Below, one piece after another: positions 26,093 to 35,763 of a stretch of 64,000 nt of DNA; positions within the stretch are counted from its first letter, which is position 1, and each line of letters opens with the position of its first letter. The DNA is taken from contig NZ_JAAGOX010000003.1 of the NCBI RefSeq assembly GCF_010500245.1, forward strand, positions 1 through 64,000, written 5' to 3'. The stretch comes from Ruegeria sp. PrR005 (lineage in GTDB: Bacteria > Pseudomonadota > Alphaproteobacteria > Rhodobacterales > Rhodobacteraceae). The position numbers and the translations under genes are program-made. The notes below the pieces were generated by a model. That model was not told the origin of the DNA, did no database searches, and saw only the letters and a program-made list of their open reading frames with translations.

Positions 26093-26142
26093 CGCTTCCT
26101 TGGTTCTGTGCTGCGCTTTACCCAACGCAGTACAGGGCGCGG

Positions 26143-26493
26143 TCAATCCTTGCCGATCAGACCGGCAGGCGCATCCGGCGACCGTGCGAAGTCGAGCGGC
26201 GCCCGATCCATCGCTAACGTGTGACGCTTGAACTCATAGACCATCTCACCGCCCTCGCCCCCCGAGGCCACGATCAGGCATTGATAAAGCAGGTTCGACC
26301 CCTCGTAGATATCGACAAGCCCACGCAGCGGCGGCGTAGTCTCGGCCTCGACAGCAAACCCGTCGCGCCAGAGACGAAGCACGGTATAAAGCATTCCATC
26401 CTGCTCGACACGCAGGCGGCTCATCTTCTTCAGCCCGGAAATCCGGGCTGCGGCAAGACCTTCGCTGATCTCCTTGGACACGTAGGTACTCAT
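26143..26493 (-). CDS. Conserved hypothetical protein (116 aa)
   Basis: A 116-residue soluble protein without membrane segments. It begins MSTYVSKEISEGLAAARISG, has a VEQDGMLYTVLRLWRDGFAV strand-rich part and ends in a charged region (FKRHTLAMDRAPLDFARSP). ATG 26493 follows AGGAGG; the frame runs on to 26532 without a site. I do not recognise a characterised family. It converges on the MalY/PatB gene, whose stop lies 50 bases away. Confidence 0.65.
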   Translation of the reverse strand: MSTYVSKEISEGLAAARISGLKKMSRLRVEQDGMLYTVLRLWRDGFAVEAETTPPLRGLVDIYEGSNLLYQCLIVASGGEGGEMVYEFKRHTLAMDRAPLDFARSPDAPAGLIGKD

Positions 26494-26698
26494 TCGATCC
26501 TCCTCGCGCTTGGGAGAAGGGTGCCTCGACAAATGTAAAAAACAAGCAAAGTTTTTGCCGCCAAGCCATTGTTTTCCGTTGTGGGTGGCGGCGGGGCATC
26601 AGGGGATGTGCGTCAGTGCATAGTGCCTGCGCGTCTTTGGCGTGGCCAATCCACCGGGTCGATCCTAGATTTTGAGTACAGTAAAGGTGGAGGCAGAA

Positions 26699-27688
26699 AT
26701 GGGACGGCTGGTTGACGGAGTTTGGCAGGATGTCTGGTACGACACCAAGTCCACTGGCGGATCCTTCCGTCGGAGCGAGGCCGGATTCCGGAACTGGATC
26801 ATCCCCGACGGTTCGGCCGGCCCGACAGGTTCAGGCGGTTTTGCCGCCGCCTCGGGACGCTATCACCTCTATGTCAGCCTTGCTTGCCCCTGGGCCCACA
26901 GAACGCTGATTTTCCGAGCAATCAAAGACTTGGGTGAACATGTCGGTGTCTCGGTGGTTCACCCCGATATGCTGGAAAACGGCTGGTCCTTTGACAAGGA
27001 CCACGATGGGGCAACCGGCGACCGGCTCTATGGGCTTGAATTCGCACATCAACTCTATACGCGCGCTGACCCGACCTATTCAGGCCGGGTGACGGTCCCG
27101 ATCCTGTGGGATACAGAGCGCCAGACCATCGTGTCCAACGAGAGCTCGGAAATCATCCGGATGTTCAACTCTGCCTTCGACGGGATCACCGGAAACACCG
27201 ACGATTACTGGCCCGAAAGCTTGCGGGGCGAGATCGAAGAGATCAACACGCGGGTTTACGATACGGTCAACAATGGCGTCTACAAATGTGGATTTTCCAC
27301 GACTCAGACGGCATATGACGCTGCCGTTCATCCGTTGTTCGACACGCTCGACTGGCTAGAGACGCGGCTCTCGCAGCATCGGTATCTGATGGGCGACCGC
27401 TTGACCGAGGCTGATTGGCGGCTGTTTACCACTTTGATCCGGTTTGACCCGGTGTATCACCTGCATTTCAAATGCAACCGCCGCCGGTTGATCGACTATC
27501 CCAACCTGTGGGCCTATACCCGCGAGCTCTATCAATGGCCCGGCGTCTCGGAGACGGTCAACTTGGACCATATCGTGCGCCACTATCATTTCAGCCACGA
27601 CAGCATCAATCCGCATAGGATCATCCCGATCAACCCGCAACTCGACTATCTCGCGCCGCATTGCCGCGGTCAGCGTCCCGCCGCATAG
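26699..27688 (+). CDS. Glutathionyl-hydroquinone reductase (Xi-class GST)
   Basis: Reduces glutathionyl-hydroquinones to hydroquinones, 329 residues. Xi-class features: the catalytic Cys in SLACPWAHRTLI, VTVPILWDTERQTIVSNESSEI, MFNSAFD and the late GDRLTEADWRLFTTLIRFDPVY with VYHLHFKCNRRRL. ATG 26699 follows GGTGGAGG. It is single-copy here, with 205 bases of unassigned DNA before it, and its end overlaps the convergent receiver gene by 19 bases. Confidence 0.92.
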   Translation: MGRLVDGVWQDVWYDTKSTGGSFRRSEAGFRNWIIPDGSAGPTGSGGFAAASGRYHLYVSLACPWAHRTLIFRAIKDLGEHVGVSVVHPDMLENGWSFDKDHDGATGDRLYGLEFAHQLYTRADPTYSGRVTVPILWDTERQTIVSNESSEIIRMFNSAFDGITGNTDDYWPESLRGEIEEINTRVYDTVNNGVYKCGFSTTQTAYDAAVHPLFDTLDWLETRLSQHRYLMGDRLTEADWRLFTTLIRFDPVYHLHFKCNRRRLIDYPNLWAYTRELYQWPGVSETVNLDHIVRHYHFSHDSINPHRIIPINPQLDYLAPHCRGQRPAA

Positions 27689-28032
27689 TGTTCGACCATT
27701 GCCGCAAGATCCTCGGGCGGGGTGTCGCCGTGGACGTAAGCGCATGCATTGGGGCTGTGAGCAAAAATTGAGCCGTCGGAAAAGAAAGTCGTGTTGGTCA
27801 CGAAAATGACCCGCGCCTTCGGTTGACGATAGCTCGCAAAATCCGCAACCGCCAACGCGCTACCCTGTGCAAGAACGAGATCCAGAACGATGATCTCGAA
27901 ATCGCTGCGGTACAGCGCCAGAATTGCATCTTCTTGCGATTGGACGAGCCTCACTTCGGCCCCATGCCGCTGCAAGTGGCGTTGCCAGAGTTCTCCCAAC
28001 TCCGGGTTACTTTCTACAATAAGCACATTCAT
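27670..28032 (-). CDS. Receiver-only protein with degenerate active site
   Basis: A 120-residue CheY-like receiver with no output domain. The phospho-acceptor Asp51 (IIVLDLVLAQG) and the Thr of FVTNTT are present, but the acidic pair after strand 1 reads VESNP with only one acid, and the conserved Lys before helix 5 is missing (YVHGDTPPEDL where KP is expected). It may act without phosphorylation, or respond weakly. ATG 28032 (MNVLIVESNP) is chosen over longer frames. No kinase lies nearby. Confidence 0.8.
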   Translation of the reverse strand: MNVLIVESNPELGELWQRHLQRHGAEVRLVQSQEDAILALYRSDFEIIVLDLVLAQGSALAVADFASYRQPKARVIFVTNTTFFSDGSIFAHSPNACAYVHGDTPPEDLAAMVEHYAAGR

Positions 28033-28213
28033 AACAGCTAACCTGGCACGTATTTTGTTGTCATACATGGTGCCGTCCCCAAGCACCGTGATCTGATCAA
28101 ATGTTTTACAAATTATTAACATTCGACAACCCGCCTTGGAAGGCCTGCAACGATCTTGAGCTTTGCCGGGAAATCCGCTTCAAGCTGAATGCCAAGCCGG
28201 GACGACGTGAAGA

Positions 28214-29203
28214 ATGATACCTGAACTTGCTGTACCGCCACAGGCGGGTCAAGATTTAACCGATCCGCGCTCGCGCCGTGACCATGGCGGCGGCTTGGAT
28301 CATGCCATCAGACGCTTCGGAGGCGCCCGCCACGAATGGATCGACCTTTCCACCGGCATCAACCCCGAGCCCTATCCAATCGGGCCGCTTGAAACCGCAG
28401 ATTGGGCCGCGCTGCCCGATCACGGCGCTTTCGCAGAACTTACCGCAGCCGCCCGCAGATTCTGGGGTGTCCCCGATGGCGCAGAAATCCTGCCTGCGCC
28501 CGGTGCCTCGGCGCTGATCGCGCGCATTCCGGCCCTCGTGAACCCTGGCGAGGTCCACATCTCGACGCCGACCTACAATGAACACGCCGCCGCCTTCTCG
28601 GCGCATGGCTGGCAAGTCACCGACAGGGGTAATGGTGACGCAAGAGTCGTCGTGCATCCGAACAATCCCGACGGGCATCTGTGGTCGCCCGCCGACACAG
28701 ATGCCCGGCTGAGCGTGATCGACGAAAGCTTCTGCGATGTCACCCCGGACGCAACGATGATCCACCTGGTCGAACGGCCCGGCACCATCGTGTTGAAAAG
28801 CTTTGGAAAGTTCTGGGGTTTGGCGGGATTGCGACTGGGATTTGCGATCGCCCGCCCCGACATCATCGCAAGACTGAACGACATGACCGGCCCCTGGGCC
28901 GTTTCGGGACCAGCCCTGCGCATCGGCGCCCGCGCGCTGAACGATCTGGATTGGGCCAGGGAAACCCGGCAGCGGCTGATCCGTGATGCCGACCGCCTCG
29001 ATATGGCGATGACCGCGCGTGGCGCGGCCTTGGTCGGCGGAACCAGCCTCTTTCGCCTGTACCATGTCGACAAAGCCGCAGAGTGGCAGGAACGGCTGGC
29101 CCAGGTCCGGATCTGGAGCCGCATCTTTCCCTATTCCGACCATTTTCTGCGCCTCGGTCTACCTCCAGCCAACGGCTGGCAACAATTGGAGAGCGCATTG
29201 TGA
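28214..29203 (+). CDS. cobC: Threonine-phosphate decarboxylase-type aminotransferase (cobalamin)
   Basis: PLP enzyme of 329 residues placed directly before cbiB and matching the CobC/CobD group that makes (R)-1-amino-2-propanol phosphate for the cobalamin lower arm. Blocks: [46 protein letters not shown] and the PLP-lysine motif [16 protein letters not shown]. The N-terminal start is uncertain (ATG 28214 taken; family members often start closer to RDHGG). The stop overlaps cbiB as GTGA. No cobalamin riboswitch was seen in the 181 bases upstream. Confidence 0.85.
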   Translation: MIPELAVPPQAGQDLTDPRSRRDHGGGLDHAIRRFGGARHEWIDLSTGINPEPYPIGPLETADWAALPDHGAFAELTAAARRFWGVPDGAEILPAPGASALIARIPALVNPGEVHISTPTYNEHAAAFSAHGWQVTDRGNGDARVVVHPNNPDGHLWSPADTDARLSVIDESFCDVTPDATMIHLVERPGTIVLKSFGKFWGLAGLRLGFAIARPDIIARLNDMTGPWAVSGPALRIGARALNDLDWARETRQRLIRDADRLDMAMTARGAALVGGTSLFRLYHVDKAAEWQERLAQVRIWSRIFPYSDHFLRLGLPPANGWQQLESAL

Positions 29204-30120
29204 CAACCCCGATGCTCCTCGGCTTTGCCATGTTGCTGGACGCCGCATTCGGCGAACCAGAGTGGCTTTGGTCACGGGTCAAGCATCCGGCAGTCCTGAT
29301 CGGCAACATCATCTCGACCTTGGATCAGGAGTTGAATGAGGGACAGCACAAGCGGCTGAAGGGTCTGGCCCTTACCATCATACTCTCACTGGGCGCATTG
29401 TCGGTCGGGGCGATCCTGTCGCTGCTGGGGCCATTTGCCGAGCTTTTGATTTGCGCCATCCTTCTGGCGCAGAAATCGCTGGCGACGCATGTGGCCGATG
29501 TGGCCGACGCATTGCGCCTATCCTTGCCCGAAGCCCGCCGCAGCGTTGCGCGTATCGTATCCCGGGACACCGCGGCAATGTCCGAAGCCCAGGTGGCGCG
29601 TTCCGCCATCGAAAGCGCGGCCGAAAACCTCAGCGACGGCGTGATCGCGCCTGCGTTCTGGTTTCTCATCGGTGGTTTGCCGGGTCTTCTTTTCTACAAA
29701 ACCATCAACACCGCAGACAGCATGATCGGCTACATGAACGAGCGATACATCCAGTTCGGGTGGGCCGCTGCAAAGCTCGACGATCTGCTGAACCTGATCC
29801 CCGCGCGGCTGACTTGCCTTATGATCATGGGGTTGTCGAACAACTGGCGCCAGTGGCGCGGCATCGTCGAGGACGCCGAGCGCCACGTCTCGCCAAACGC
29901 GGGCTGGCCCGAAGCCGCCATGGCCCGCGCCCTGGGTGTCGCCCTTGCCGGTCCACGCAGCTATCACGGCCAGATCCGCCATCTTGCCTGGGTCAACGAG
30001 GAAGGGCGCAAGGACATCGGTGCGCGCGAGATCGAGCGCGCCGTTGGTCTCCTGTGGCAAGTCTGGACCTTGGCCTTGGGTCTGGTCTTGACCTTGCTGG
30101 CGGCCACGTTGATCCTTTGA
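29200..30120 (+). CDS. cbiB: Adenosylcobinamide-phosphate synthase CbiB
   Basis: Membrane enzyme that attaches aminopropanol phosphate to adenosylcobyric acid, 306 residues (also called CobD in aerobic-pathway nomenclature). Signatures: [40 protein letters not shown], the [18 protein letters not shown] block, [17 protein letters not shown] and RSYHGQ. Four to five membrane segments. It starts at GTG 29200 in a GTGA overlap with cobC, so the two act in consecutive steps and are coupled. Confidence 0.9.
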   Translation: MTTPMLLGFAMLLDAAFGEPEWLWSRVKHPAVLIGNIISTLDQELNEGQHKRLKGLALTIILSLGALSVGAILSLLGPFAELLICAILLAQKSLATHVADVADALRLSLPEARRSVARIVSRDTAAMSEAQVARSAIESAAENLSDGVIAPAFWFLIGGLPGLLFYKTINTADSMIGYMNERYIQFGWAAAKLDDLLNLIPARLTCLMIMGLSNNWRQWRGIVEDAERHVSPNAGWPEAAMARALGVALAGPRSYHGQIRHLAWVNEEGRKDIGAREIERAVGLLWQVWTLALGLVLTLLAATLIL

Positions 30121-30150
30121 ACGAGTTATTGCCACAATCAGCAGGTCAAA

Positions 30151-31314
30151 ATGCGTTTCATTTCTTTCTTTCTGGCCAGCTTCGCTTTGGCCAGTCCCGC
30201 AGCCTCGGAATGCGGGGGATCGTTTCCCGAGTTCGTTCAGGGCCTCAAGGCCGAGGCCATTTCACTTGGACATGAACCGTCAACGGTTGACGCCTTTTTC
30301 CAAGGCGCGGCTCAGGACGCCAAGGTGCTCAAGGCTGACCGCGCCCAGGGCGTGTTCCAGAAACCCTTTGTCGAGTTCTCGCGCCGTCTGATCTCGCAAA
30401 ATCGGCTTGATACCGGCAAGGCGATGGGGCGCAAATACGATGCGGTTTTCGACCGGATCGAGGCGGAATATGGTGTCTCTCGCGGGGTGCTTTTGGCGTT
30501 CTGGGCATTCGAAACCGATTTCGGCGGCTATCAGGGCGATTTCAACACCCGCAACGCCCTGATCACGCTAGCGCATGACTGCCGCCGGCCCGAACTGTTC
30601 CGGCCGCAGATCTTCGCCGCGATCGAGCTTTACAGCCATGGCGACTTCGACCCCGCCCGCACCACCGGCGCCTGGGCGGGCGAGATCGGCATGGTGCAGA
30701 TGCTACCGCGCGATATCCTAGAAAACGGCGTCGATGGCGATGGCGACGGGAATGTGACCCTCAAGACCTCGGCGCCTGATGCGCTATTGTCGGGGGGGAG
30801 GATGCTATCGCATCTCGGCTGGCGCGCGGGCGAGCCCTGGCTGCAAGAGGTCACCCTGCCCGCCCGGATGGACTGGTCGCTGAGCGGGCCGGGCAAGCCG
30901 CGTTCAGCGGCGGAGTGGCAAGCAATGGGCGTGCGCCCGCGCGCAGGCAGCCTAGCCGACCTGCCTGCCTCGCTGATCTTGCCGCAGGGCCACAAAGGGC
31001 CTGCCTTTCTCGCCTATCCCAATTTCGACGTCTATTTCGAATGGAACCAGAGCTTTGTCTATGTACTGACGGCGGCCTATTTCGCCACACGGCTGGAGGG
31101 CGGGCAGGTCTATGATGCTGGCAATCCCGCGTCCGGGCTGGACGGTGCCGAAATGAAGGCGCTGCAACAGAAGTTGCAGGCGCGCGGCCATGACGTGGGC
31201 AAGATCGACGGCATTTTGGGCGCAGGCACACGTGCCGCCGTACAGGCCGAACAGGCCCGGCTGGGCCTGCCTGCCGATGCCTGGCCCACGGCGGAACTGC
31301 TGGACCGGTTGTGA
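30151..31314 (+). CDS. Lytic murein transglycosylase (MltB-type) with PG-binding domain
   Basis: Periplasmic peptidoglycan-cleaving enzyme, 387 residues. A signal peptide (1-19) leads to an SLT-2/MltB domain with the catalytic Glu121 in LLAFWAFETDFGGYQGDFN, then GEIGMVQMLPRDIL, and a C-terminal PG_binding_1 domain (about 315-385: LQQKLQARGHDVGKIDGILG and GTRAAVQAEQ). The PG-binding domain is more usual at the C terminus of alphaproteobacterial MltB than in E. coli. It starts 30 bases after cbiB but belongs functionally to cell-wall turnover. Confidence 0.9.
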   Translation: MRFISFFLASFALASPAASECGGSFPEFVQGLKAEAISLGHEPSTVDAFFQGAAQDAKVLKADRAQGVFQKPFVEFSRRLISQNRLDTGKAMGRKYDAVFDRIEAEYGVSRGVLLAFWAFETDFGGYQGDFNTRNALITLAHDCRRPELFRPQIFAAIELYSHGDFDPARTTGAWAGEIGMVQMLPRDILENGVDGDGDGNVTLKTSAPDALLSGGRMLSHLGWRAGEPWLQEVTLPARMDWSLSGPGKPRSAAEWQAMGVRPRAGSLADLPASLILPQGHKGPAFLAYPNFDVYFEWNQSFVYVLTAAYFATRLEGGQVYDAGNPASGLDGAEMKALQQKLQARGHDVGKIDGILGAGTRAAVQAEQARLGLPADAWPTAELLDRL

Positions 31315-31323
31315 GAGGATAGC

Positions 31324-31686
31324 TCACTCTGGCCGGACCGGATACCGCTCACCTTTCTCGGTGATCAGCAGCAGTCGGGTGCCATTCCAGACATAAAGAT
31401 CGCAGCGGCTGAGCCCGTTGCGGAATAGGGTGCAGATGCTGCCATCCTCGGTGATCGTGTATGTGCCGAATGCGGTACCGCCGCCATTGGCCGGGGAATA
31501 GGAATAAGAGAATGACCCGCCCGCCGAATAGGTCGAGCGGCCATCGTCGTAGAAGGTCAGCGTGCGCCCGGCCAGCGCCTCCAGCTCCGCAGCATTCAGG
31601 GGGCGATCGCCCTCTTTCAGGCGCCATTCGGTGGCCATCAGTGGGGTCGCGACAAGAGAAAAGGCAAGGGCAAGGCGCAGGATCAT
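31324..31686 (-). CDS. Hypothetical secreted protein (120 aa)
   Basis: A 120-residue protein with a signal peptide (MILRLALAFSLVATPLMATE). The mature part reads LTFYDDGRSTYSAGGSFSYS, then GTYTITEDGSICTLFRNG and LLLITEKGERYPVRPE; a Cys pair at about 85 and 95 suggests a disulfide. Repeated Tyr/Ser/Gly stretches recall small beta-sheet envelope proteins. No family recognised. It converges on the transglycosylase gene, only 9 bases from its stop, and ends a minus-strand unit after smc. Confidence 0.7.
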   Translation of the reverse strand: MILRLALAFSLVATPLMATEWRLKEGDRPLNAAELEALAGRTLTFYDDGRSTYSAGGSFSYSYSPANGGGTAFGTYTITEDGSICTLFRNGLSRCDLYVWNGTRLLLITEKGERYPVRPE

Positions 31687-31742
31687 GCGCCAAACCTAGC
31701 CCGGCAGCCCCTGCATCCCCAGTCACGTTGCGGTGAGGCGGA

Positions 31743-34700
31743 TCAGGCGACCAGCGCCTCGGCCTTTTTCAGGTCGACCGAGACCAGCTGGCTGACGCCC
31801 TTTTCCTGCATGGTCACGCCGAACAGCCGGTCCATCCGGGCCATGGTCACCGCGTGGTGGGTGATGATCAGGAACCTTGTGTCGGTCTGGCGGCACATCT
31901 CGTCCAAGAGGTCGCAGAACCGCGTCACGTTGGCATCGTCAAGCGGTGCGTCGACCTCGTCGAGCACGCAGATCGGCGCCGGATTGGCCAGAAACACGGC
32001 AAAGATCAGCGCCATCGCGGTCAGAGTTTGTTCGCCACCCGACAAAAGCGACAGGGTCGACAGTTTCTTGCCGGGCGGCTGGCACATGATCTCCAGCCCC
32101 GCATCCAGCGGATCTTCGCTTTCCACCATGACCAGATTGGCCTCGCCGCCGCCAAACAGGTGGCGGAACAGCATGGCAAAGTTCGAATTGACCTGCTCAA
32201 ACGCGGTGAGCAGCCGCTCGCGCCCCTCGCGGTTGAGGCTGGCAATGCCGCTGCGCAGGGTCTTGACCGCCTCTTCCAGATCGCTCTTTTCCTTGGACAG
32301 CGAGTCGAATTCCTCCTGCACCTCGCGCGCGTCTTCCTCGGCACGCAGGTTGACCGCGCCCATAGCGTCGCGCTGGCGCTTGTGCCGGTTGACCTCGGCC
32401 TCGAGCGCATCGCTGTCGGGCATGGCATCAGGTTCCACGCCCAGCTTGGACAACAACTGGTTCGGGGTTACCTGCTGTTCCTCGGCGATGCGTTCGGCGG
32501 CGGCCTGCATGGTCTCACGCGCGGCCTCGGCCCGCGCCTCGGCGGCTGCCCGGCCCTCGCGGGCCTCGGACGCCAGACGTGCCGCCTCGCGTTCGGCCAA
32601 CGCCGCTTCACGGTGGTTCGTCTCGCCCGCGGCGAGCCGATCCGCGGCCTCGGCCCTTCGGGCCTCGGCCGTTTCGGTCTGTTCCGCCAGTTCCTCGCGC
32701 GCCTCGGCGATCTCGCCGGGCACCTGCATTGCCTCGGTCAGCTCTTCTTCCGAGGCGGCCTTGCGCTCTTCCAGCTCGGCGATGCGCTTGCCTGCGGTTT
32801 CCAAGCGGTGGCGCCAACCGCTGAGATCCTTGGTCACCTCCTGGGCACGTTTGGTGCGGGCCTCGCCCTCGCGGCGCACCTCGTCATGGCTGGAACGGTG
32901 CGTCAGCATTGTGATCCGCGCCGCCTCGACCGCGTGGCGGATATCCTCGACCGAGGCACGCGCTGTACCAAGGTCACCCAGTTCCGCCAACCCGGCCTCG
33001 GCCTCGCGCAATTGCGCGCGGGCGGCCATCGCGTCTTCCTTGTGGCGAGTGACGGCAAGACCCAGCGTTTCCAACCTCCCCTGGGCCAGGTTACGCTCGG
33101 CTTCGGCCCGGCTTTGGGCGCGGGCGGCGTCTGCCATCCGCTGATCTGCGGCACGGCGGGCCTCGCGGGCCTGACGGTCGGCCTCGGTCACCTCGCGCAG
33201 GCGCTGCGACAGGCGGTCATGGGCGGCGCGCGCGCCTTCGGCGCGGGCGCTGACCTGCGCCAATTCCTGCTTCAGCGCCTCTAGCCGGTTGAGCTGTTCC
33301 AGCCGCATGGCCGCCGCGCTGGGGGCATCCTCGGCCCAGGCGCGGAACCCGTCCCAGCGCCATAGGTCGCCGTCCAGGCTCACCAGCCGCTGACCGGGCT
33401 TCAGCGCCGATTGCAGGCGGGCCCCAGTGGCGGCATCGACCAGACCGATCTGCGCGATGCGGCGGCTCAGCCGGTCGGGACCGGAGACATGCAGCGCCAG
33501 CGGATCTGCGCCCTCTGGCAAAGGCTGACCCTGGTCGTAATCGGGCAGGTCGAGCCAGCCCGACGGCCCTTCGCCCTCGACCAACGGCGCGCGCAGGTCA
33601 TCGGCCAATGCCGCGCCCAGCGCTTTTTCATAGCCCGGCTGCACCCGCATAAGGTCAAGCACCTGACCGCCCTCGGCGGTGTCGCGTTCGACCAGTTTGG
33701 CCAGCGCGCCGGTCTCGGCGCGGATGGCGCCCAGCTCGCCCTCGGCCTCGGAGAGCTGCGCCCGGGCCTCGGCCTCGCGGGCCTGGGTCTCGCCGCGTAG
33801 CTCGTCGGCGGCGGCCAGCGCCTCTTCCGCAGCCTCGGCTGCCTCGGCGGCCTCTTCGGCGGCACTCTCGGCCCCCTCATAGGCCTCACCCGCGCAGTCC
33901 AGCGCCGCGTGGGCCTCTTCGACCGCGCTTCGGGCGCGGGTCTCCTCGGCCTCCGAGCGGGCCAGCGTCTTGCGGCTGTCCTCGACCAGGCGCTGCGCCG
34001 ACTGGTGGCGGGCGGCCAGCCGGGCCACATCCTCGGTCACCTGGCTCAGATGATCCTCGCGCTCTTGCAGGACAGCAGCCGCCTCGCGGGCCAGTTCCGC
34101 CGCCTCGGCCAGCCGGTCGGCATGGCCGGCGCCAGCCTTGGCCAGTTCGCGCGCTTCCCATTCCAGCCGCTCGATCGTGTCGCCCGCGTCGCGGTTCAGC
34201 CCTGTCTCACGCTCGATATCGCGGCCCAGCTGGGCGATCCGCGCAGTCAGAACCTCGATCTGCTGGCGGGCGCGCTGCTCCTGATCATTGAGCGTGTCGC
34301 GCTGCACATGCAGACGCTGGAGCACCGCTCCGGCAATCGCCTCTTCCTCGCGCAGCGCAGGCAGCGCCGCCTCGGTCTCTGAGCGCAGTGTCTCGGCCTG
34401 CCGGACCGCCGCCTCGGCGCGCGCAGCATCCAGGGTGCGGTGGCGCAACACCTCCTCGGCCCGGGCGCGCGCCTCGTCGGCATCTCGCCAGCGGCGATAG
34501 AGCAGCTGACCCTCGGCCAGGCGCAGTTGTTCACCGATCTCGCGATAGCGCGCCGCCTGCCGGGCCTGCCGCGCCAGCTGCGCCAGCTGAGTGCCCAACT
34601 GTTCCAGCACGTCGTCGACGCGGGTCAGGTTGGTTTCGGTGCCCTTCAGCTTCAACTCGGCCTCGTGCCGGCGTTGGTAGAGGCCAGAGATCCCCGCCGC

Positions 34701-35198
34701 CTCTTCCAGGATACGGCGGCGAGAGGTGGGTTTGGCATTGATCAGTTCCGCGATCTGCCCCTGCCGCACAAGCGCCGGGGAATGCGCCCCGGTCGATGCA
34801 TCGGCAAACAGGATCTGGATGTCACGGGCGCGCACATCCTTGCCGTTGACCTTATAGGCACTGCCCACGTCACGGGTGATGCGGCGCACGATTTCCAGTT
34901 GGTCGGAATCGTTGAACCCCGAGGGCGCCAGCCGCTCGGAGTTGTCCAGCAACAGCGTCACCTCGGCAAAGTTGCGCGCCGGGCGCGAGGAGGCCCCGGC
35001 AAAGATCACATCCTCCATGCCGCCGCCGCGCATCGCCTTGGGGCGATTCTCGCCCATCACCCAGCGCAGCGCCTCCAGCAAGTTGGATTTCCCGCACCCG
35101 TTCGGGCCCACAACGCCAGTCAACCCGTCCGCGATGATCAGATCGGTCGGGTCAACAAAGCTCTTGAAGCCGTTCAGTTTGAGGCGCGTGAAACGCAA
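31743..35198 (-). CDS. smc: Chromosome segregation protein SMC
   Basis: Structural-maintenance-of-chromosomes ATPase, 1151 residues. Walker A GPNGCGKSN (32-40), a long coiled coil full of Ala/Glu/Arg, a hinge near the middle (SGWLDLPDYDQGQPLPEGA, IGLVDAATGARLQSALKPGQ), then the second coiled coil, signature motif LLSGGEQTLTAM and Walker B ICVLDEVDAPLDD. Condenses and orients chromosomes with ScpA/ScpB, which are not in the window. No neighbour is in its operon. The upstream region holds a DnaA box and GANTC sites (see that entry). Confidence 0.95.
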   Translation of the reverse strand: MRFTRLKLNGFKSFVDPTDLIIADGLTGVVGPNGCGKSNLLEALRWVMGENRPKAMRGGGMEDVIFAGASSRPARNFAEVTLLLDNSERLAPSGFNDSDQLEIVRRITRDVGSAYKVNGKDVRARDIQILFADASTGAHSPALVRQGQIAELINAKPTSRRRILEEAAGISGLYQRRHEAELKLKGTETNLTRVDDVLEQLGTQLAQLARQARQAARYREIGEQLRLAEGQLLYRRWRDADEARARAEEVLRHRTLDAARAEAAVRQAETLRSETEAALPALREEEAIAGAVLQRLHVQRDTLNDQEQRARQQIEVLTARIAQLGRDIERETGLNRDAGDTIERLEWEARELAKAGAGHADRLAEAAELAREAAAVLQEREDHLSQVTEDVARLAARHQSAQRLVEDSRKTLARSEAEETRARSAVEEAHAALDCAGEAYEGAESAAEEAAEAAEAAEEALAAADELRGETQAREAEARAQLSEAEGELGAIRAETGALAKLVERDTAEGGQVLDLMRVQPGYEKALGAALADDLRAPLVEGEGPSGWLDLPDYDQGQPLPEGADPLALHVSGPDRLSRRIAQIGLVDAATGARLQSALKPGQRLVSLDGDLWRWDGFRAWAEDAPSAAAMRLEQLNRLEALKQELAQVSARAEGARAAHDRLSQRLREVTEADRQAREARRAADQRMADAARAQSRAEAERNLAQGRLETLGLAVTRHKEDAMAARAQLREAEAGLAELGDLGTARASVEDIRHAVEAARITMLTHRSSHDEVRREGEARTKRAQEVTKDLSGWRHRLETAGKRIAELEERKAASEEELTEAMQVPGEIAEAREELAEQTETAEARRAEAADRLAAGETNHREAALAEREAARLASEAREGRAAAEARAEAARETMQAAAERIAEEQQVTPNQLLSKLGVEPDAMPDSDALEAEVNRHKRQRDAMGAVNLRAEEDAREVQEEFDSLSKEKSDLEEAVKTLRSGIASLNREGRERLLTAFEQVNSNFAMLFRHLFGGGEANLVMVESEDPLDAGLEIMCQPPGKKLSTLSLLSGGEQTLTAMALIFAVFLANPAPICVLDEVDAPLDDANVTRFCDLLDEMCRQTDTRFLIITHHAVTMARMDRLFGVTMQEKGVSQLVSVDLKKAEALVA

Positions 35199-35212
35199 AG
35201 GCGTGCTTTCGT

Positions 35213-35302
35213 GATTCCTGTGTCGGATCAGACTGCATGCCCCAGTTACCCTCTGTCAACGCAAGACCCCTGCATCTGGATGATTCTCAGAGGTTATCCA
35301 CA
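35213..35302 (-). promoter_or_regulatory. GANTC sites and a DnaA box upstream of smc
   Basis: TTATCCACA, the perfect DnaA-box consensus, is at 35294-35302. GATTC, a CcrM methylation site, occurs at 35213-35217 (15 bases before the smc ATG) and at 35282-35286. In alphaproteobacteria, CcrM methylation and DnaA gate cell-cycle genes, so smc may be under such timing. The sites lie in the 123-base gap between the start of smc and the end of the lipoprotein gene. A role is inferred from sequence only. Confidence 0.5.
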
Positions 35303-35321
35303 ATATCTGGCGGCACACTGC

Positions 35322-35726
35322 TCAGTATGGCGTGCATTCGAAGTCGACATAACGGGTTTGCGTCGGTCGCTGCGCCCATAGGTCGATCTCGATACAATCG
35401 AAGCGAAGGACAGACACAGGCAACACCCGGTCCAAAGACCGCGTACCGCAGTCCAGAATGCCCAGGGCCACCGATTGATCCCCCAGCACGCCTTCGACCC
35501 GACAGCCCGAGACCTGGGCCATCGCAAAAGCCGCCCGGTCCCGGATCGGGCCGAAACGTGGCGCGTACTGCGGGTTCAGGCGGATCGCTTCCGCCAGATT
35601 GCCCCGCACTCGAACGTCGAACAGACTGCCGCCCACGTCCACGCGCGTAGCGGGCAGACCACGAAACTCCCGACCCGGCTGAGAGCACCCGACCAGAACG
35701 ATTAGAAGCAGAGACAAGCGGATCAT
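35322..35726 (-). CDS. Hypothetical lipoprotein (134 aa)
   Basis: A 134-residue protein with a lipobox at residues 11-14 (LIVLVGC, Cys14), so an anchored envelope lipoprotein is likely. The mature part contains FDVRVRGNLAEAIRLNPQY, AMAQVSGCRVEGVLGDQSV and a C-terminal FDCIEIDLWAQ, with four further cysteines that could pair. No family recognised. ATG 35726 (MIRLSLLLIV) is preferred to the ATG 15 bases upstream because the signal peptide begins there. It lies between smc and the aminotransferase on the same strand. Confidence 0.7.
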   Translation of the reverse strand: MIRLSLLLIVLVGCSQPGREFRGLPATRVDVGGSLFDVRVRGNLAEAIRLNPQYAPRFGPIRDRAAFAMAQVSGCRVEGVLGDQSVALGILDCGTRSLDRVLPVSVLRFDCIEIDLWAQRPTQTRYVDFECTPY

Positions 35727-35763
35727 GCCAGAGACTGGCACGACAAGCCTTAAGCATTCGTTG

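Noticed and set aside
28033-28213. Possible cobalamin riboswitch upstream of cobC
   Set aside because: I looked for the conserved B12-box core and saw none in the 181-base gap.
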